Shown: positions 18,215 to 30,459 of the stretch, in pieces | Layout: each line of letters opens with the position of its first letter | Position numbering within the stretch: position 1 is the first letter of the stretch | Made by a program: the position numbers and the translations under genes | The notes under the pieces: model-generated | The model's database searches: none | Told to the model about the DNA's origin: nothing | What the model saw: the letters and a program-made list of their open reading frames with translations, nothing else | Assembly (NCBI RefSeq): GCF_002982075.1 | Contig: NZ_PUEJ01000005.1 | Span: 310,001-374,000, forward strand | Length of the DNA: 64,000 bases | Reading direction: 5' to 3' | DNA from: Labrys okinawensis | Lineage (GTDB): Bacteria > Pseudomonadota > Alphaproteobacteria > Rhizobiales > Labraceae

Positions 18215-19802
18215 CACGTTTCCCCATGTCCCGACCACCGACCCGGCGGGACCGAGGCCGGGGCAGCCCGGTTTCGCGCAGGGACGCATCTGCCAGGGGC
18301 CGCCGATCGCCACCATCGACATTGGCTCCAACTCGGTTCGCCTCGTCGTCTATGAAGGGCTGACACGCGCTCCGACGGCGGTCTTCAACGAAAAGGTGCT
18401 GTGCGGCCTCGGGCGCGGCGTGATGACCACCAAGCGACTCGATCCCGCCGCCGTGGCCAAGGCCTATGCCGCCCTCATACGGTTTCGGGCCTTGTGCGAC
18501 ACCATGGGCGTGAAGGACCTCTATGTCCTGGCGACCGCCGCGGCGCGCGACGCCGAGGATGGCGAGGATTTCATCACCCGCGCCCAGGCGATCTGCCGGA
18601 CCGAAATCGAGGTTCTGTCCGGCAAGCGCGAGGCGCGCCTTTCGGCCTATGGCGTGATTTCGGGCTTCCACATGCCGGACGGTGTCGTCGGCGACATGGG
18701 CGGTGGTTCGCTCGAACTGATCGAGGTGCATGGCCATCGCGCCGGCGCGGGCATGACGACGCCGCTCGGCGGGCTCGCTCTGCAGGACACGTCCGGCCAG
18801 TCGGTGCGCAAGGCGGCCAAGATCGCGCAGGACAAGCTGACCAGGGCTGACCCTCTCAAACACCTGAAGGATCGTACCTTCTATGCGGTCGGGGGCACCT
18901 GGCGCTCGCTCGCCAAGCTGCACATGATGCAACTCGGCTACCCCTTGCATATCATGCATGGCTACAGCGTGCCCGCGCGCGAGATGCTCGATTTCTGCAA
19001 GCTGATCATGCGCGTCGACAACACCACACTGATCGGCAAGGACACCGTCTCCGCCGGGCGTCTGCCTCTGCTCGCCTATGGCGCGGCGGTGATGAGCGAG
19101 GTCATCAAGGCCGGCAAGCCGCGCGATGTGGTGATCTCGGCCCAGGGCGTGCGTGAGGGACTGCTCTATTCGCTTCTCGATGAGGAGAGCCGCAAGCTCG
19201 ACCCACTGATCACGGCGGCCAGCGAGCTCAACATCCTGCGCTCGCGCTCGCCGCAGCATGGCGAAGAGCTGGTGCGCTGGGGCGACCGCTTCATGGCATC
19301 GACCCATATCGACGAGACGGCCGACGAAAAACGCCAACGCCATGCCGCCTGCCTGGTGGCCGATATCGGCTGGCGTGCCCACCCCGACTATCGCGGCGAG
19401 CAGAGCCTGAACATCATCGCCAACGCCGCCTTTGTCGGCGTCGACCATCGCGGCCGGGCCTATATGGCGGTGGCGAACTATTTCCGCCATGTCGGCCTGA
19501 ACGAGGAAGAACTCTCCCCGCGCATCCGCGAGATTGCCACGGCGCGCATTCTCGACCGGGCGCGCATCCTCGGAGGACTGATGAGGGTGGGCTATATCCT
19601 GTCTGCCTCGATGCCGGGCGTGCTGCCGCGAGCACCGCTCTATGTCAGTCACGGCAAGTTGCTGCTGGACGTTCCTCGTGACCTGGAGGGCCTGGTCGGC
19701 GATCGGCTCAACGCCCGCATGAAGGCGCTCGGGCGTCTGATCGGCCGCGAGGCGATGATCCGCATCGTCGATCGGGAGACCGTCACGGTGGCGGCGGAAT
19801 AG
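18171..19802 (+). CDS. ppx: Exopolyphosphatase / Ppx-GppA phosphatase
   Basis: A 543-residue actin-like-fold phosphatase that removes terminal phosphate from polyphosphate or hydrolyses pppGpp. The N-terminal phosphate loop is [13 protein letters not shown] (about residue 49), and the second nucleotide loop is [10 protein letters not shown] (about 173). A C-terminal HD-like helical region follows (about 345-540). About 45 residues precede the domain from a TTG start at 18171 that sits behind a GGGACGAGG ribosome site and overlaps ppk by 44 bp. Confidence 0.93.
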   Translation: MNTTLPERSSAADADTFPHVPTTDPAGPRPGQPGFAQGRICQGPPIATIDIGSNSVRLVVYEGLTRAPTAVFNEKVLCGLGRGVMTTKRLDPAAVAKAYAALIRFRALCDTMGVKDLYVLATAAARDAEDGEDFITRAQAICRTEIEVLSGKREARLSAYGVISGFHMPDGVVGDMGGGSLELIEVHGHRAGAGMTTPLGGLALQDTSGQSVRKAAKIAQDKLTRADPLKHLKDRTFYAVGGTWRSLAKLHMMQLGYPLHIMHGYSVPAREMLDFCKLIMRVDNTTLIGKDTVSAGRLPLLAYGAAVMSEVIKAGKPRDVVISAQGVREGLLYSLLDEESRKLDPLITAASELNILRSRSPQHGEELVRWGDRFMASTHIDETADEKRQRHAACLVADIGWRAHPDYRGEQSLNIIANAAFVGVDHRGRAYMAVANYFRHVGLNEEELSPRIREIATARILDRARILGGLMRVGYILSASMPGVLPRAPLYVSHGKLLLDVPRDLEGLVGDRLNARMKALGRLIGREAMIRIVDRETVTVAAE

Positions 19803-19812
19803 GCGAGGGGGC

Positions 19813-21018
19813 ATGCGAGGAGGCAGGAACGGCTTTCCTTCGCGGCGCATCCGGCGCAATCATGCGGCGGTGCTGCTCGCTCTCCTCGCCGCCCAGCCTG
19901 CCGCGAATCCGGCACAGGCCGGGAGCGCCAATCCCCGGCGCGATTGCAAGCGACCCGGGGGGGCGGTGCAGCAAGCCATCTGCGCCGCTCCGAACCTGAT
20001 CGCGGCCGAAAGCCGGATCGCCGACCTCTATGCTGAGCTGCGCGCCGCCCTGCCGGCCGAAAGGAGGCAGAGCCTCCAGGCCGAGCAACGGGCCTGGGCC
20101 GTCGCATTGGATGAATGCGGCAAGGCCGCTGAGGCCGGCACCGGACCCTGCCTGGCGGCACGCATGAATCTTCGCCTCGCCGAACTGCGCCGGATGAAGT
20201 CGCAATTGGCTGTCGAGACCGCGGTGGCCGGCATTCCCGACGATCCGAAAAAGTCTGCCGAGACATTGCGCGCCTTCGGAGGCGAGCCTCGCGCTGCGGC
20301 ATGGCTTGCCTATCTCGCCCGCTTCGAGCCTGCCAGCGGTGTGACCGCCGGCGAAGGCGACGCGGCCCGCCTGCGCGCTGTGGCGGAGGCGGGCAAGGGC
20401 GGCGGCATGCTGGAGGGAGATACCGATCCGGGCAAGGATGCGGGATTGCTCCTGCTGCTGCGTCTCACCATGCAAAACGACCAAAACGAACGTCTGTTGG
20501 CCTGCCCGCATCTCTTCCTGTTCAAACGGCACGGCGCACTGGCCTATGACGCTTTCGGGCCGATTCACGGCTCCTCGCTCGATGCCGGCGCGCCCTATTG
20601 CAAACCCGCCGACGGCCTGTTCACCCAACCGGCCTGGCGTGCCGTCGCCAGGGCCTTCGAGCCCGCCAGGCAGCCTCGCAGCGAAGCGCCGGGCTCGATC
20701 CGCTTTGCCTATCTCGCCCGGATTGCGACCGAGGAATTGCGCATGTCCTTGCAGCCGCAGGATTTTGCCGCGGGTGGTCCGGCGCGCCTTGGCAAAGCGA
20801 TCGGTACGATCCGGCAATGGCCGGACAACAAGGCGTGGCCCCGACAGGACCGCGAGAGATTGATTGCCGCGCTTCCAGCCGCCGAACGGCAGACGGTACA
20901 ATGGCTGATCGACAAGCGCGGCTTTACGCCAAAGGCGGCCAAGAGGACGGCCACCGGCCTGGTCGCGACCTATCTCGAACAATGGAATGGCTTCGTCGAG
21001 AATCCGGATGGCGGTTGA
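19813..21018 (+). CDS. Exported protein with LprI-like (DUF1311) N-terminal domain
   Basis: A 401-residue protein beginning with an Arg-rich n-region and hydrophobic stretch (about residues 18-36, NPAQA/GS), a probable signal peptide. Residues 44-115 match the LprI/DUF1311 pattern: a spaced Cys pair (D-C-K near 45, A-I-C-A near 57), A-E-S-R-I-A-D-L-Y, then Q-R-A-W and a D-E-C. LprI proteins in other bacteria inhibit lysozyme, but the domain is widespread and that role is not established here. The C-terminal 280 residues are unrecognised. It starts 10 bp after ppx, behind GAGGGGG, so co-transcription is likely. It converges on dadA. Confidence 0.72.
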   Translation: MRGGRNGFPSRRIRRNHAAVLLALLAAQPAANPAQAGSANPRRDCKRPGGAVQQAICAAPNLIAAESRIADLYAELRAALPAERRQSLQAEQRAWAVALDECGKAAEAGTGPCLAARMNLRLAELRRMKSQLAVETAVAGIPDDPKKSAETLRAFGGEPRAAAWLAYLARFEPASGVTAGEGDAARLRAVAEAGKGGGMLEGDTDPGKDAGLLLLLRLTMQNDQNERLLACPHLFLFKRHGALAYDAFGPIHGSSLDAGAPYCKPADGLFTQPAWRAVARAFEPARQPRSEAPGSIRFAYLARIATEELRMSLQPQDFAAGGPARLGKAIGTIRQWPDNKAWPRQDRERLIAALPAAERQTVQWLIDKRGFTPKAAKRTATGLVATYLEQWNGFVENPDGG

Positions 21019-21027
21019 GCCAGACGA

Positions 21028-22284
21028 TCACCCCCCGTAGCGGCTCAATCCCAGATCCGTGACCTCGATCTCCGGTTTCTTGCCGCTGACGATATCCGCC
21101 ATCACCCGGCCTGAGCCGCAGGCCATGGTCCAGCCCAGCGTGCCGTGGCCGGTGTTGAGCAGCAGGTTCTTGTAGCGGGTGCGGCCGATCACCGGGGTGC
21201 CGTCCGGCGTCATCGGGCGCAGGCCCGACCAGAAGCTTGCTGCCGCCAGATTGCCCGAACCCCCGAAGAGGTCGTTGACCGACTGGGCCAGTGTATCGCG
21301 GCGGGCCGGCGGCAGGTCCTTGCTGAAGCCGGAAATCTCGGCCATGCCGCCGACGCGGATCCGATCACCGAGCCGGGTGATCGCGATCTTGTAGGTCTCG
21401 TCCATGATGGTGGAGACCGGAGCCCGGCTCTCGTCGACGATCGGAATGGTGAGGGAATAGCCCTTGACCGGATAGACCGGCACTTTGAGGCCGAGCGGCG
21501 CGACGAAACCGGGCGTGTAGCTGCCGAAGGCCGCGATATAGGCGTCGGCCTTTTCGACGCCGGTGCTGGTCTCGACGCCTTCGATGCTGTCGCCGGCGAA
21601 TAGCAGCCGCTTGACCTCGACGCCGTAGCGAAAGCGCACGCCGAGTGTTTCGGCGAGCTCCGCCAGCGCGCCGGTGAATTTGTAGCAGTCGCCGGTTTCG
21701 TCATTGGGCAGCCTGAGCCCGCCGCGGATCAGGGAACGAACATGGGCGAGAGCCGGTTCTGCGGCGATGCAGCCATCCGGGTCGAGGACCTCGAAGGGGA
21801 CGCCGTCGCGCTTGAGCACCTCGACATCCTTGCCGATGCCGTCGAGCTGCTTCTGCGTCCGGAAGAGCTGCAGGGTGCCCTGCATGCGTTCGTCATAGCG
21901 AATGCCGGTGGCAGCCCTCAGTTCGATCAGCTTGTCGCGGCTATACTCGGCCAGCCGCACCATGCGGCTCTTGTTGACGGCATAGCGCGCCGAGGTGCAG
22001 TTGGTGAGCATGCGCAGGACCCAGGCCACCATGGCCGGATCGGGACGGGGGCGCAGAATCAGCGGGGCATGCTTCATCAACAGCCACTTGATTGCCTTTT
22101 GCGGAATGCCGGGGGCGGCCCAGGGCGAGGCATAACCGGGTGAAACCTCGCCCGCATTGGCAAAGCTGGTTTCGAGGGCCGGACCGGACTGGCGGTCCAG
22201 GACGACGACCTCATGTCCTGCCTTGGCCAGATAATAAGCGGAAGTCACCCCGATCACGCCGCTGCCGAGAACCGCGACCTTCAT
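21028..22284 (-). CDS. dadA: D-amino acid dehydrogenase small subunit type
   Basis: A 418-residue FAD-dependent amine dehydrogenase of the DAO superfamily. The N-terminal dinucleotide motif is [12 protein letters not shown] (residues 5-16), and the D-amino-acid-oxidase C-terminal segment is [11 protein letters not shown], then [10 protein letters not shown]. DadA oxidises D-amino acids, chiefly D-alanine, to 2-oxo acids and passes electrons to the respiratory chain. No racemase or regulator lies next to it. It lies between ppx and rnd, so the common ppx-rnd adjacency is interrupted. Length is normal. Confidence 0.93.
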   Translation of the reverse strand: MKVAVLGSGVIGVTSAYYLAKAGHEVVVLDRQSGPALETSFANAGEVSPGYASPWAAPGIPQKAIKWLLMKHAPLILRPRPDPAMVAWVLRMLTNCTSARYAVNKSRMVRLAEYSRDKLIELRAATGIRYDERMQGTLQLFRTQKQLDGIGKDVEVLKRDGVPFEVLDPDGCIAAEPALAHVRSLIRGGLRLPNDETGDCYKFTGALAELAETLGVRFRYGVEVKRLLFAGDSIEGVETSTGVEKADAYIAAFGSYTPGFVAPLGLKVPVYPVKGYSLTIPIVDESRAPVSTIMDETYKIAITRLGDRIRVGGMAEISGFSKDLPPARRDTLAQSVNDLFGGSGNLAAASFWSGLRPMTPDGTPVIGRTRYKNLLLNTGHGTLGWTMACGSGRVMADIVSGKKPEIEVTDLGLSRYGG

Positions 22285-22383
22285 TTATGCCCACACTCCT
22301 GCCTGCACCACGCTGAGGGCCCGGCGAACCGAGCGATTCGCCCAGCCTTCGCCCGGCTCATAGCGCAAATCAATTACAGGCAG

Positions 22384-23556
22384 CTATCGGCTAATTGCCG
22401 CGACCCTGCCGCGTTCGATCGCCAGTGCCAGCTTGCCGTGCTTGAGTGCGAGGGCCTTCTCGCCGAACAGTTCCCGGCGCCAGCCATGCAGGGCAGGGAC
22501 ATCGGCGGTATCGCTGTCGGCGATCATGTCGAGATCGTCGGTGGTGGCGATCACCTTGGCAGCAACGCCCTGGCTTTCGGCCACCATCTTCAGCAGCACC
22601 TTGAGCAGTTCCACCGTGGCCCCGGCGCCATTGCTGGCGATCCGCGGCGGCGCCTGGTGCGGCAGGGTGGCGGGGTCGCGAGCCAGGCCCACCTTCACAG
22701 CCTCGATCAGATCCAGAGCCGGCCGGGAGCGCTCCCATCCCTTGGGAATCATGCGGATGCCCGCCAGCTTCTCCGGCGTGTCCGGGGCCTGCAACGCCAC
22801 CTCGGTTATGGCGTCGTCCTTGAGCACGCGCGAACGCGGCACGTTTTTCGACTGGGCCTCGCGCTCGCGCCAGGCCGCCACCTCGATCAGCACGGCAAGA
22901 TCGCGCGGCTTGCGCACGCGCCCGCTGACCCGTCGCCAGGCATCTTCGGGGGCCTGGCGGTAGGTGTCCGGCGATGTCAAAATAGACATTTCATCGCCTA
23001 CCCAATGGGTTCTCTTTCTTTTCTCGAGCGAAGCCGCAAGCTTGAGATAGACGTCGCGCAGATGAGTGACGTCCGACACGGCATAATTGATCTGCGCCTG
23101 GGTGAGGGGGCGCTTCGACCAGTCCGTGAAACGGGACGACTTGTCGATATGGGCGTTGGTGATGCGCTGGACCAACTGGTCATAGGCGATGGAGTCGCCA
23201 TAGCCCAGCACCATGGCGGCGACCTGCGTGTCGAAGAGCGGCGCGGGAATGAACCCGGCGAGATGCCAGACGATCTCGATATCCTGCCGGGCGGCATGGA
23301 AGACCTTCAGCACCTTTTCATTGCGCAGAAGCTCGAACAGGGGGGTCAGATCGAGGCCCTCGGCCAGGGCGTCGATGACCACGGCCTCCTCGGGGCTGGC
23401 GACCTGCACGACGCAGAGCTTAGGCCAGAAGGTGGTTTCACGCAGGAACTCCGTGTCGACGGTCACGAAGGCATGAGCGGCGAGGCGGGCGCAGGCGGCT
23501 TCCAGATCCGGGGTTGTGGTGATGATGACGGCGGGGTGGGCGGAAGATTGTGGCAT
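22384..23556 (-). CDS. rnd: Ribonuclease D
   Basis: A 390-residue 3'-5' exoribonuclease for tRNA and other structured RNA maturation. DEDDy catalytic residues are visible: D34 and E36 in V-D-T-E-F, D92 in F-H-A-A-R-Q-D, and Y158/D162 in Y-A-V-S-D. The exonuclease domain is followed by an HRDC region (about 215-295). The ATG at 23556 is used; an upstream in-frame start would add 12 residues. It is divergent from aspS across a 258-bp interval containing the dispersed repeat, an arrangement common in Rhizobiales. Confidence 0.94.
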   Translation of the reverse strand: MPQSSAHPAVIITTTPDLEAACARLAAHAFVTVDTEFLRETTFWPKLCVVQVASPEEAVVIDALAEGLDLTPLFELLRNEKVLKVFHAARQDIEIVWHLAGFIPAPLFDTQVAAMVLGYGDSIAYDQLVQRITNAHIDKSSRFTDWSKRPLTQAQINYAVSDVTHLRDVYLKLAASLEKRKRTHWVGDEMSILTSPDTYRQAPEDAWRRVSGRVRKPRDLAVLIEVAAWREREAQSKNVPRSRVLKDDAITEVALQAPDTPEKLAGIRMIPKGWERSRPALDLIEAVKVGLARDPATLPHQAPPRIASNGAGATVELLKVLLKMVAESQGVAAKVIATTDDLDMIADSDTADVPALHGWRRELFGEKALALKHGKLALAIERGRVAAISR

Positions 23557-23694
23557 GAATATGCTTATCGGGCACGCGGCGTCACATGGCAAGGTTTTAG
23601 GCCCTGAATGCCTGTTCGGACCCGTCCGGCACTGCAGAAGGCAAGCTCAACCTTGACGACGACCGTGGCGTTGGGGTCTATGACCTCAAACTCC

Positions 23695-23798
23695 AGAGAG
23701 CAAAGCGCGTTTCGGCGAAAACGCACTTATACTCTGGCACCATGATTTGACGCGTCCTTGCGATTCTCGGTGGTCCCGTCCATTCGCAAACGCTTTGT
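23695..23798 (+). repeat. Dispersed intergenic repeat, copy 2
   Basis: It opens GAGCAAAGCGCGTTTCGG with an inverted GCGTTT/AAACGC segment, carries the core GACGCGTCCTTGCGATTC (23750-23767) and ends TTCGCAAACGC. The element ends only 16 bp before the aspS start codon, so it must form part of the aspS 5' leader or promoter. It is in the same orientation as copies at 11111 and 30301. Confidence 0.75.
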
Positions 23799-23814
23799 CC
23801 GGAAAGACACGCTT

Positions 23815-25632
23815 ATGCACCGTTACCGCTCTCACACCTGCGCCGATCTTCGCCTCGACCATGTCGGGCAGGACGTGCGGCTTTCCGGCTGGTGCCACCG
23901 CATCCGCGACCATGGCGGCCTGCTGTTCATCGACCTGCGTGACCATTACGGCCTGACCCAATGCGTGGTCGACCCGGATTCGCCGGCCTTCAAGGTGGCC
24001 GAGACCCTGCGTTCGGAATGGGTCGTGCGTGTGGACGGCAAGCTGCGCAAGCGCCCGGAGGGCACCGAGAACCACGAGATGCCGACGGGCCTCGTCGAGG
24101 TCTATGTCACCGAAATCGAGGTGCTCGGCCAGGCTTCCGAACTGCCGCTGCCGGTGTTCGGCGACCAGGATTATCCGGAAGAGACCCGCCTCAAATATCG
24201 CTTTCTGGATCTGAGGCGCGAGCGCATCCACAACAACATCATGCTGCGCGGCAAGGTGGTGGACAGCATGCGCACGCGCATGAAGGCCGCGGGCTTCAAC
24301 GAGTTCCAGACGCCGATCCTGACGGCCTCCTCGCCGGAAGGCGCGCGCGACTTCCTGGTGCCCTCGCGCATCCATCCCGGCAAGTTCTACGCTTTGCCGC
24401 AGGCGCCGCAGCAATATAAGCAGCTTTTGATGATGGCGGGCTTCGACCGCTACTTCCAGATCGCGCCCTGCTTCCGCGACGAGGACCCGCGCGCCGACCG
24501 CCTGCCCGGCGAATTCTACCAGCTCGACCTCGAAATGAGCTTCGTCACCCAGGAAGACGTCTTCGCCACCATCGAACCGGTGATCACCGGCATTTTCGAG
24601 GAATTCGGCAAGGGTAAGAGCGTCACCAAGGGATGGCCGCGCATTCCCTATGCGGAGGCGCTGCGCAAATATGGCTCGGACAAGCCGGACCTGCGTAACC
24701 CGTTGATCATGCAGGAGGTGTCCGAGCATTTCAGGGGCTCGAACTTCAAGGTCTTCGCGCGCATGCTCGAAGACCCGGCCAACCAGGTGTGGGCCATCCC
24801 GGGGCCCGGCGGTGGCCAGCGCACCTTCGCCGACCGCATGAACTCCTGGGCCCAGAGCGAAGGTCAGCCGGGGCTCGGCTACATCCTGTTCTTCGACAAG
24901 GCGACCGACGAGACCAGCAAGCAAGCGGACCCGAACGCCGAGGGAATCGGCGCGCGCGGGCCGATCGCCAACAATATCGGCCCCGAAAGGGCCGAGGCGA
25001 TCCGGCTGCAGCTCGGCCTGAAGGCCGGCGACGCCGCCTTCTTCGTCGCGGGCGATCCGAGCAAGTTCTACAAGTTTGCCGGCGCCGCCCGCACCAAGGT
25101 CGGCACTGATCTCAAGCTGGTGGACGAGAGCCGTTTCGAGTTCGCCTGGATCGTCGACTTCCCGATGTTCGAGTGGAACGAGGACGAGAAGAAGGTCGAT
25201 TTCTCGCACAACCCCTTCTCGATGCCGCAGGGGGGGCTCGAGGCGCTCAACACCCAGGATCCGCTGACGCTGAAGGCCTATCAGTACGACATCGCCTGCA
25301 ACGGCTTCGAGCTCGCCTCCGGCGGTATCCGCAACCACAAGCCGGAAGCGATGGTGAAGGCTTTCGAGATCGCCGGTTATGGCGAGGAGACGGTGATCGA
25401 GCGCTTCGGCGGCATGTACCGAGCTTTCCAGTACGGCGCTCCGCCGCATGGCGGCATGGCGGCCGGCGTCGATCGCATCGTCATGCTGCTGGCGGGTGAG
25501 CAGAATCTGCGTGAGATCTCGCTGTTCCCCATGAACCAGCGCGCCGAGGACATCCTGATGGGCGCTCCCTCGGAGGCCACGCCCAAGCAACTGCGCGAAC
25601 TGCATATTCGCCTGAACGTGCAGGAAAAATAA
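23815..25632 (+). CDS. aspS: Aspartyl-tRNA synthetase
   Basis: A 605-residue class II aminoacyl-tRNA synthetase of bacterial type. The N-terminal OB-fold anticodon domain spans about residues 1-105. The catalytic core carries [10 protein letters not shown] (motif 2) and G-G-M-A-A-G-V-D-R (motif 3), with a bacterial GAD insertion domain between. It charges tRNA-Asp. In alphaproteobacteria lacking asparaginyl-tRNA synthetase this enzyme also makes Asp-tRNA-Asn for GatCAB; whether that applies here cannot be seen from the window. The start at 23815 (M-H-R-Y-R-S-H) is the usual one. Confidence 0.97.
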   Translation: MHRYRSHTCADLRLDHVGQDVRLSGWCHRIRDHGGLLFIDLRDHYGLTQCVVDPDSPAFKVAETLRSEWVVRVDGKLRKRPEGTENHEMPTGLVEVYVTEIEVLGQASELPLPVFGDQDYPEETRLKYRFLDLRRERIHNNIMLRGKVVDSMRTRMKAAGFNEFQTPILTASSPEGARDFLVPSRIHPGKFYALPQAPQQYKQLLMMAGFDRYFQIAPCFRDEDPRADRLPGEFYQLDLEMSFVTQEDVFATIEPVITGIFEEFGKGKSVTKGWPRIPYAEALRKYGSDKPDLRNPLIMQEVSEHFRGSNFKVFARMLEDPANQVWAIPGPGGGQRTFADRMNSWAQSEGQPGLGYILFFDKATDETSKQADPNAEGIGARGPIANNIGPERAEAIRLQLGLKAGDAAFFVAGDPSKFYKFAGAARTKVGTDLKLVDESRFEFAWIVDFPMFEWNEDEKKVDFSHNPFSMPQGGLEALNTQDPLTLKAYQYDIACNGFELASGGIRNHKPEAMVKAFEIAGYGEETVIERFGGMYRAFQYGAPPHGGMAAGVDRIVMLLAGEQNLREISLFPMNQRAEDILMGAPSEATPKQLRELHIRLNVQEK

Positions 25633-25726
25633 CGGGCCCGGGCTGGCGTCCCCTACGTCATGCGCTAAAACCAACGAGGCCAGGGCCGGTTGAAGGCCCG
25701 GCCCACACAACAAGACGGGAAACGCA

Positions 25727-28048
<2,322 letters not shown>

Positions 28049-28049
28049 A

Positions 28050-28114
28050 GGGTGATCCTCAGCCACGATGTGTGGGACACGTCGTGGCGCGCGCGCTGCA
28101 GCGCAGGGGACGAC
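28050..28114. repeat. REP-like palindromic element at the maeB / DUF1697 convergence
   Basis: Arms 28063-28073 and 28077-28087 form an 11-bp stem with one G-T wobble around a 3-nt loop, followed by the perfect palindrome GCGCTGCAGCGC (28093-28104). There is no T-tract, so it is not a standard terminator. The right half (CTGCAGCGC then GGGACGACA) resembles the element at 37373-37445. Confidence 0.5.
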
Positions 28115-28126
28115 ATACCTGGCGCT

Positions 28127-28663
28127 TCACGCCAGCATCTGGCCGAGGCCGCGTATGGTGTTCCAGTTGCGCGCTGTGCCGATGCCGAGCCGCTTGGTGG
28201 AGAGGGCGCCCGCAAGACGGCTCTCACTCGGGGCGCCGGCAAAGGCGATCCATAGATCGCCGCCGACCAGGGCAAGACGCTCACCTCCATCGAGATAGCG
28301 TTCCAGCTTGCCCAGCGTCTCTTCGCCCAGCGGGGCACGCATCAGGCGGGCGATGACGAGGCTGCCGTCGCGTTCGGCCTCGGCCGGGAACGGATTGCCG
28401 GCCACCGTGCTCCGCCAGCCCTCCGCGCTCCGCACGATGATGTCGACATGTTTGCCGTAATGGCTCCGGAAACCGGCCTCCAGCCGGGTCTCGATGGCGG
28501 CAATATCCTGTTCGGGCGCTTCGAAGACGAGATTTCCGGTCGACGCCAGAGTGCGGGGATGGTCATACCCGCACCCGGCGGCGATCGCTCGCAACTCCTC
28601 CATCACGACCCGCCGCTGGGGCGTCAGCACGATGCTGTAGAGCAGGGCGACATAGCCGACCAT
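28127..28663 (-). CDS. DUF1697 family protein
   Basis: A 178-residue protein with the DUF1697 layout: an opening Y-V-A-L-L strand, then L-A-S-T-G-N-L-V-F-E, where the family usually has T-Y-I-Q-S-G-N-V-V-F, and an R-N-W-N-T near the C-terminus, matching the family R-N-W-x-T. The family's function is unknown. The frame opens at a GTG (28693), but family members begin right at the Y-V-A-L-L strand, so the ATG at 28663 is chosen. It is downstream of, and on the same strand as, the PfkB kinase gene 62 bp away. Confidence 0.8.
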   Translation of the reverse strand: MVGYVALLYSIVLTPQRRVVMEELRAIAAGCGYDHPRTLASTGNLVFEAPEQDIAAIETRLEAGFRSHYGKHVDIIVRSAEGWRSTVAGNPFPAEAERDGSLVIARLMRAPLGEETLGKLERYLDGGERLALVGGDLWIAFAGAPSESRLAGALSTKRLGIGTARNWNTIRGLGQMLA

Positions 28664-28725
28664 GGCGAAGGGCTCGTCGGGATGGTCCGGCACGGGCCAC
28701 GAGAACCCGCCGGCTCGCAGGGAGA

Positions 28726-29625
28726 TCAGGAAACGGCCACGGGCTGGAAGCGCGTTTCGATGGATTCCACATCCGCCCGGGTGGGCAGCTTGGCCTCGTT
28801 GCCGAGGAACTGGATCGCGTGGGTGGAAGCGCCGCGCGCGAAGCGGAAATGCTCTTCCCAGCGCGACAGGGGGCGGCTGAGATAGGAATACATATAGGCG
28901 CCATGGAAGATGTCGCCGGCGCCGTTGGTATCGACCACCGAAGCCTTGGGCACGTTGAGGGCCGGCAGGCGCTGCACCTTGCCGCTCTCGTCATACCACA
29001 GCATGCCGCGCTCGCCGGCAGTCACCCCGGCGATCTTGCATCCCTTGCCCTTGAGATAATCGAGCATCTCGGTCTCGCTCAGATTCATCTGCTCGCACAG
29101 GCGCTCGGCCACCACCGCGACGTCGACATAGTTGAGCAATTCGTCGGTGTTGGAGCGCAGGCCGCCGCCATCGAGCGAAACCAGGCGCCCGAGCTTGCGG
29201 AATTCCTTGGCGTAATAGAGCGCGGCGTCGGCCAGATGGCCGTCGAGATGCAGGGCGCGGCAATTGCCGAGATTGAGATGCGGATAGGGATGCAGATACT
29301 CGTCATCGCGCGCACGCACGATGGCGCGCTTGCCATCCTTGGGCATGATGAAGGAGAGCGAGGAGCGCCTTACTTTGCGGGGATGGACGGAGATGCCGTA
29401 TTTCGCCGCCATGTCCATGAACATGCGGCCGAGCCAGTCGTTCGAATTGGTTGTGATGAGATCCGGGATCACACCCAGCTTGGCGCAGCAGAAGGCGGCC
29501 GTCGTGGCGTTTCCGCCGAACGCCACGGCATAGTCCTTGGCCACCGACTTCTCATCGCCACGCGGCATGTCATCCGCAACGAAGGTCACGTCGATATAGG
29601 CATGGCCGATGAAGAGCGCTTCCAT
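28726..29625 (-). CDS. PfkB-family carbohydrate/nucleoside kinase
   Basis: A 299-residue ribokinase-like enzyme. The first PfkB signature is in the A-F-G-G-N-A-T-T-A-A segment (about residue 36), and the second is V-D-T-N-G-A-G-D-I-F-H-G-A (about residue 240) with the catalytic aspartate of GAGD. Such kinases phosphorylate sugars or nucleosides using ATP. The opening F-I-G-H-A-Y-I-D-V-T-F and strongly conserved Asn residues do not identify a substrate. ATG 29625 is preferred over an in-frame start 36 bp upstream. No sugar operon adjoins it. Confidence 0.88.
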   Translation of the reverse strand: MEALFIGHAYIDVTFVADDMPRGDEKSVAKDYAVAFGGNATTAAFCCAKLGVIPDLITTNSNDWLGRMFMDMAAKYGISVHPRKVRRSSLSFIMPKDGKRAIVRARDDEYLHPYPHLNLGNCRALHLDGHLADAALYYAKEFRKLGRLVSLDGGGLRSNTDELLNYVDVAVVAERLCEQMNLSETEMLDYLKGKGCKIAGVTAGERGMLWYDESGKVQRLPALNVPKASVVDTNGAGDIFHGAYMYSYLSRPLSRWEEHFRFARGASTHAIQFLGNEAKLPTRADVESIETRFQPVAVS

Positions 29626-30005
29626 CGCTTGTCGCTCCAAACTATCTAGATTTCCGGACATTCCCGCTTAATCGTCATGACGCGCCGGTGCAAGCGGCCT
29701 TTTCGCAGTTGCGAGAGAAGGGGCGTTTCGGGGAAGGGGCGCAGGTCTCTTCGAAAGGGCACCGGTACACGGAAGGGAACTTGTCTTCGCCGCAGAAGTT
29801 TGTATGTCGGTGACATGCGTCATTTCGGTTGAGTCGGCAGTGAAATGCTTGGCTTTGGCAGAAAGCGATGGCATCTGAAGCACGAGCTATCCTTACGTAG
29901 TCATTCATCTCCGGTTCATGGTGTGCATGATGTAAGAATCGGGCTTTGCTCTCGGTTGTATCTGTATATGATCGATACGGATCGGCATCCACGGAGGATC
30001 TCCCC
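29626..30005. other. 380-bp interval without a supported gene
   Basis: This is a divergent interval between the PfkB kinase (leftward) and the glycine-zipper lipoprotein (rightward). It must hold both promoters. The 60 bp before 30006 are relatively AT-rich. A Cys-rich leftward frame of about 77 codons (from 29908) shows no recognisable domain and is not accepted as a gene. Confidence 0.5.
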
Positions 30006-30287
30006 ATGAAGAAACTTTTGATCGTAGCAGCTGCCGGGCTTTTGCTCGCGGGTTGCTCGGAATATTCGCGTGGTGACCGCGCGCTCGGTGGCGCTGCCAT
30101 CGGTGCTGGCGGCGGCGCGCTGATCGGTGGCCTGGCCACGCGTTCGGCTGGCGGCGCGATCGTCGGCGGCGTGCTCGGCGGTGCTGCCGGTGCCATCGTC
30201 GGTGCCGAAACCACTCCGCGTGCTTGCACCCGCCGCTACTATGACTACTACGGCAACGTGCGGTATCGCCGCGTGCAGTGCCCGTAA
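30006..30287 (+). CDS. Glycine-zipper lipoprotein
   Basis: A 93-residue lipoprotein. The signal peptide ends in the lipobox L14-A-G-C17, so Cys17 would be lipidated and the protein anchored in the envelope. Residues 27-65 form a glycine zipper (G-A-A-I-G-A-G-G-G-A-L-I-G and similar), a motif that packs helices in membranes and is common in 17-kDa/OmpA-associated lipoproteins. The tail (R-R-Y-Y-D-Y-Y-G-N) is Tyr/Arg-rich. The gene at 49977 encodes a second, smaller zipper lipoprotein. An intrinsic terminator follows at 30430. Confidence 0.85.
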   Translation: MKKLLIVAAAGLLLAGCSEYSRGDRALGGAAIGAGGGALIGGLATRSAGGAIVGGVLGGAAGAIVGAETTPRACTRRYYDYYGNVRYRRVQCP

Positions 30288-30300
30288 GGGGGGAGATCCC

Positions 30301-30396
30301 CTAGAGCAAGGCACGTTTTCACCAAAGCGCACTTTGCTCTAGTTCCTCGTTTGGATGCGTCTTTGCGATGCTTGACGATTTCGTCAGATCGAAAAA
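30301..30396 (+). repeat. Dispersed intergenic repeat, copy 3
   Basis: It opens CTAGAGCAAGGCACGTTTTC, whose CTAGAGCAA pairs with TTGCTCTAG about 23 bp later to form a hairpin. It then carries the core GATGCGTCTTTGCGATGC (30354-30371) and ends near TCAGATCGAAAAAGG. It is more diverged than copies 1 and 2. It lies in the 3' region of the lipoprotein transcript, before the terminator. Confidence 0.65.
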
Positions 30397-30429
30397 GGCC
30401 GTGAGGATCGCCATCTGACGCAAGTCACG

Positions 30430-30458
30430 CCCACGCAGTTCGCTGCGTGGGTTTTTTT
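30430..30458 (+). terminator. Intrinsic terminator (UUCG tetraloop) abutting cls
   Basis: A perfect 9-bp stem (CCCACGCAG / CTGCGTGGG, 30430-30438 and 30443-30451) is closed by a TTCG tetraloop and followed by seven T (30452-30458). This is a strong rho-independent terminator for the lipoprotein transcript. Only one base separates the T-run from the ATG at 30460 of the cardiolipin synthase gene, so it may also control that gene. Confidence 0.92.
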
Positions 30459-30459
30459 C

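Noticed and set aside
25682..25704. GGGCCGG / CCGGCCC hairpin before maeB as aspS terminator
   Set aside because: There is no T-run after the stem, so termination is not supported.
29675..29908. Cys-rich leftward frame in the interval before the lipoprotein gene
   Set aside because: No signal peptide, ribosome site or family pattern; the interval more likely holds divergent promoters.
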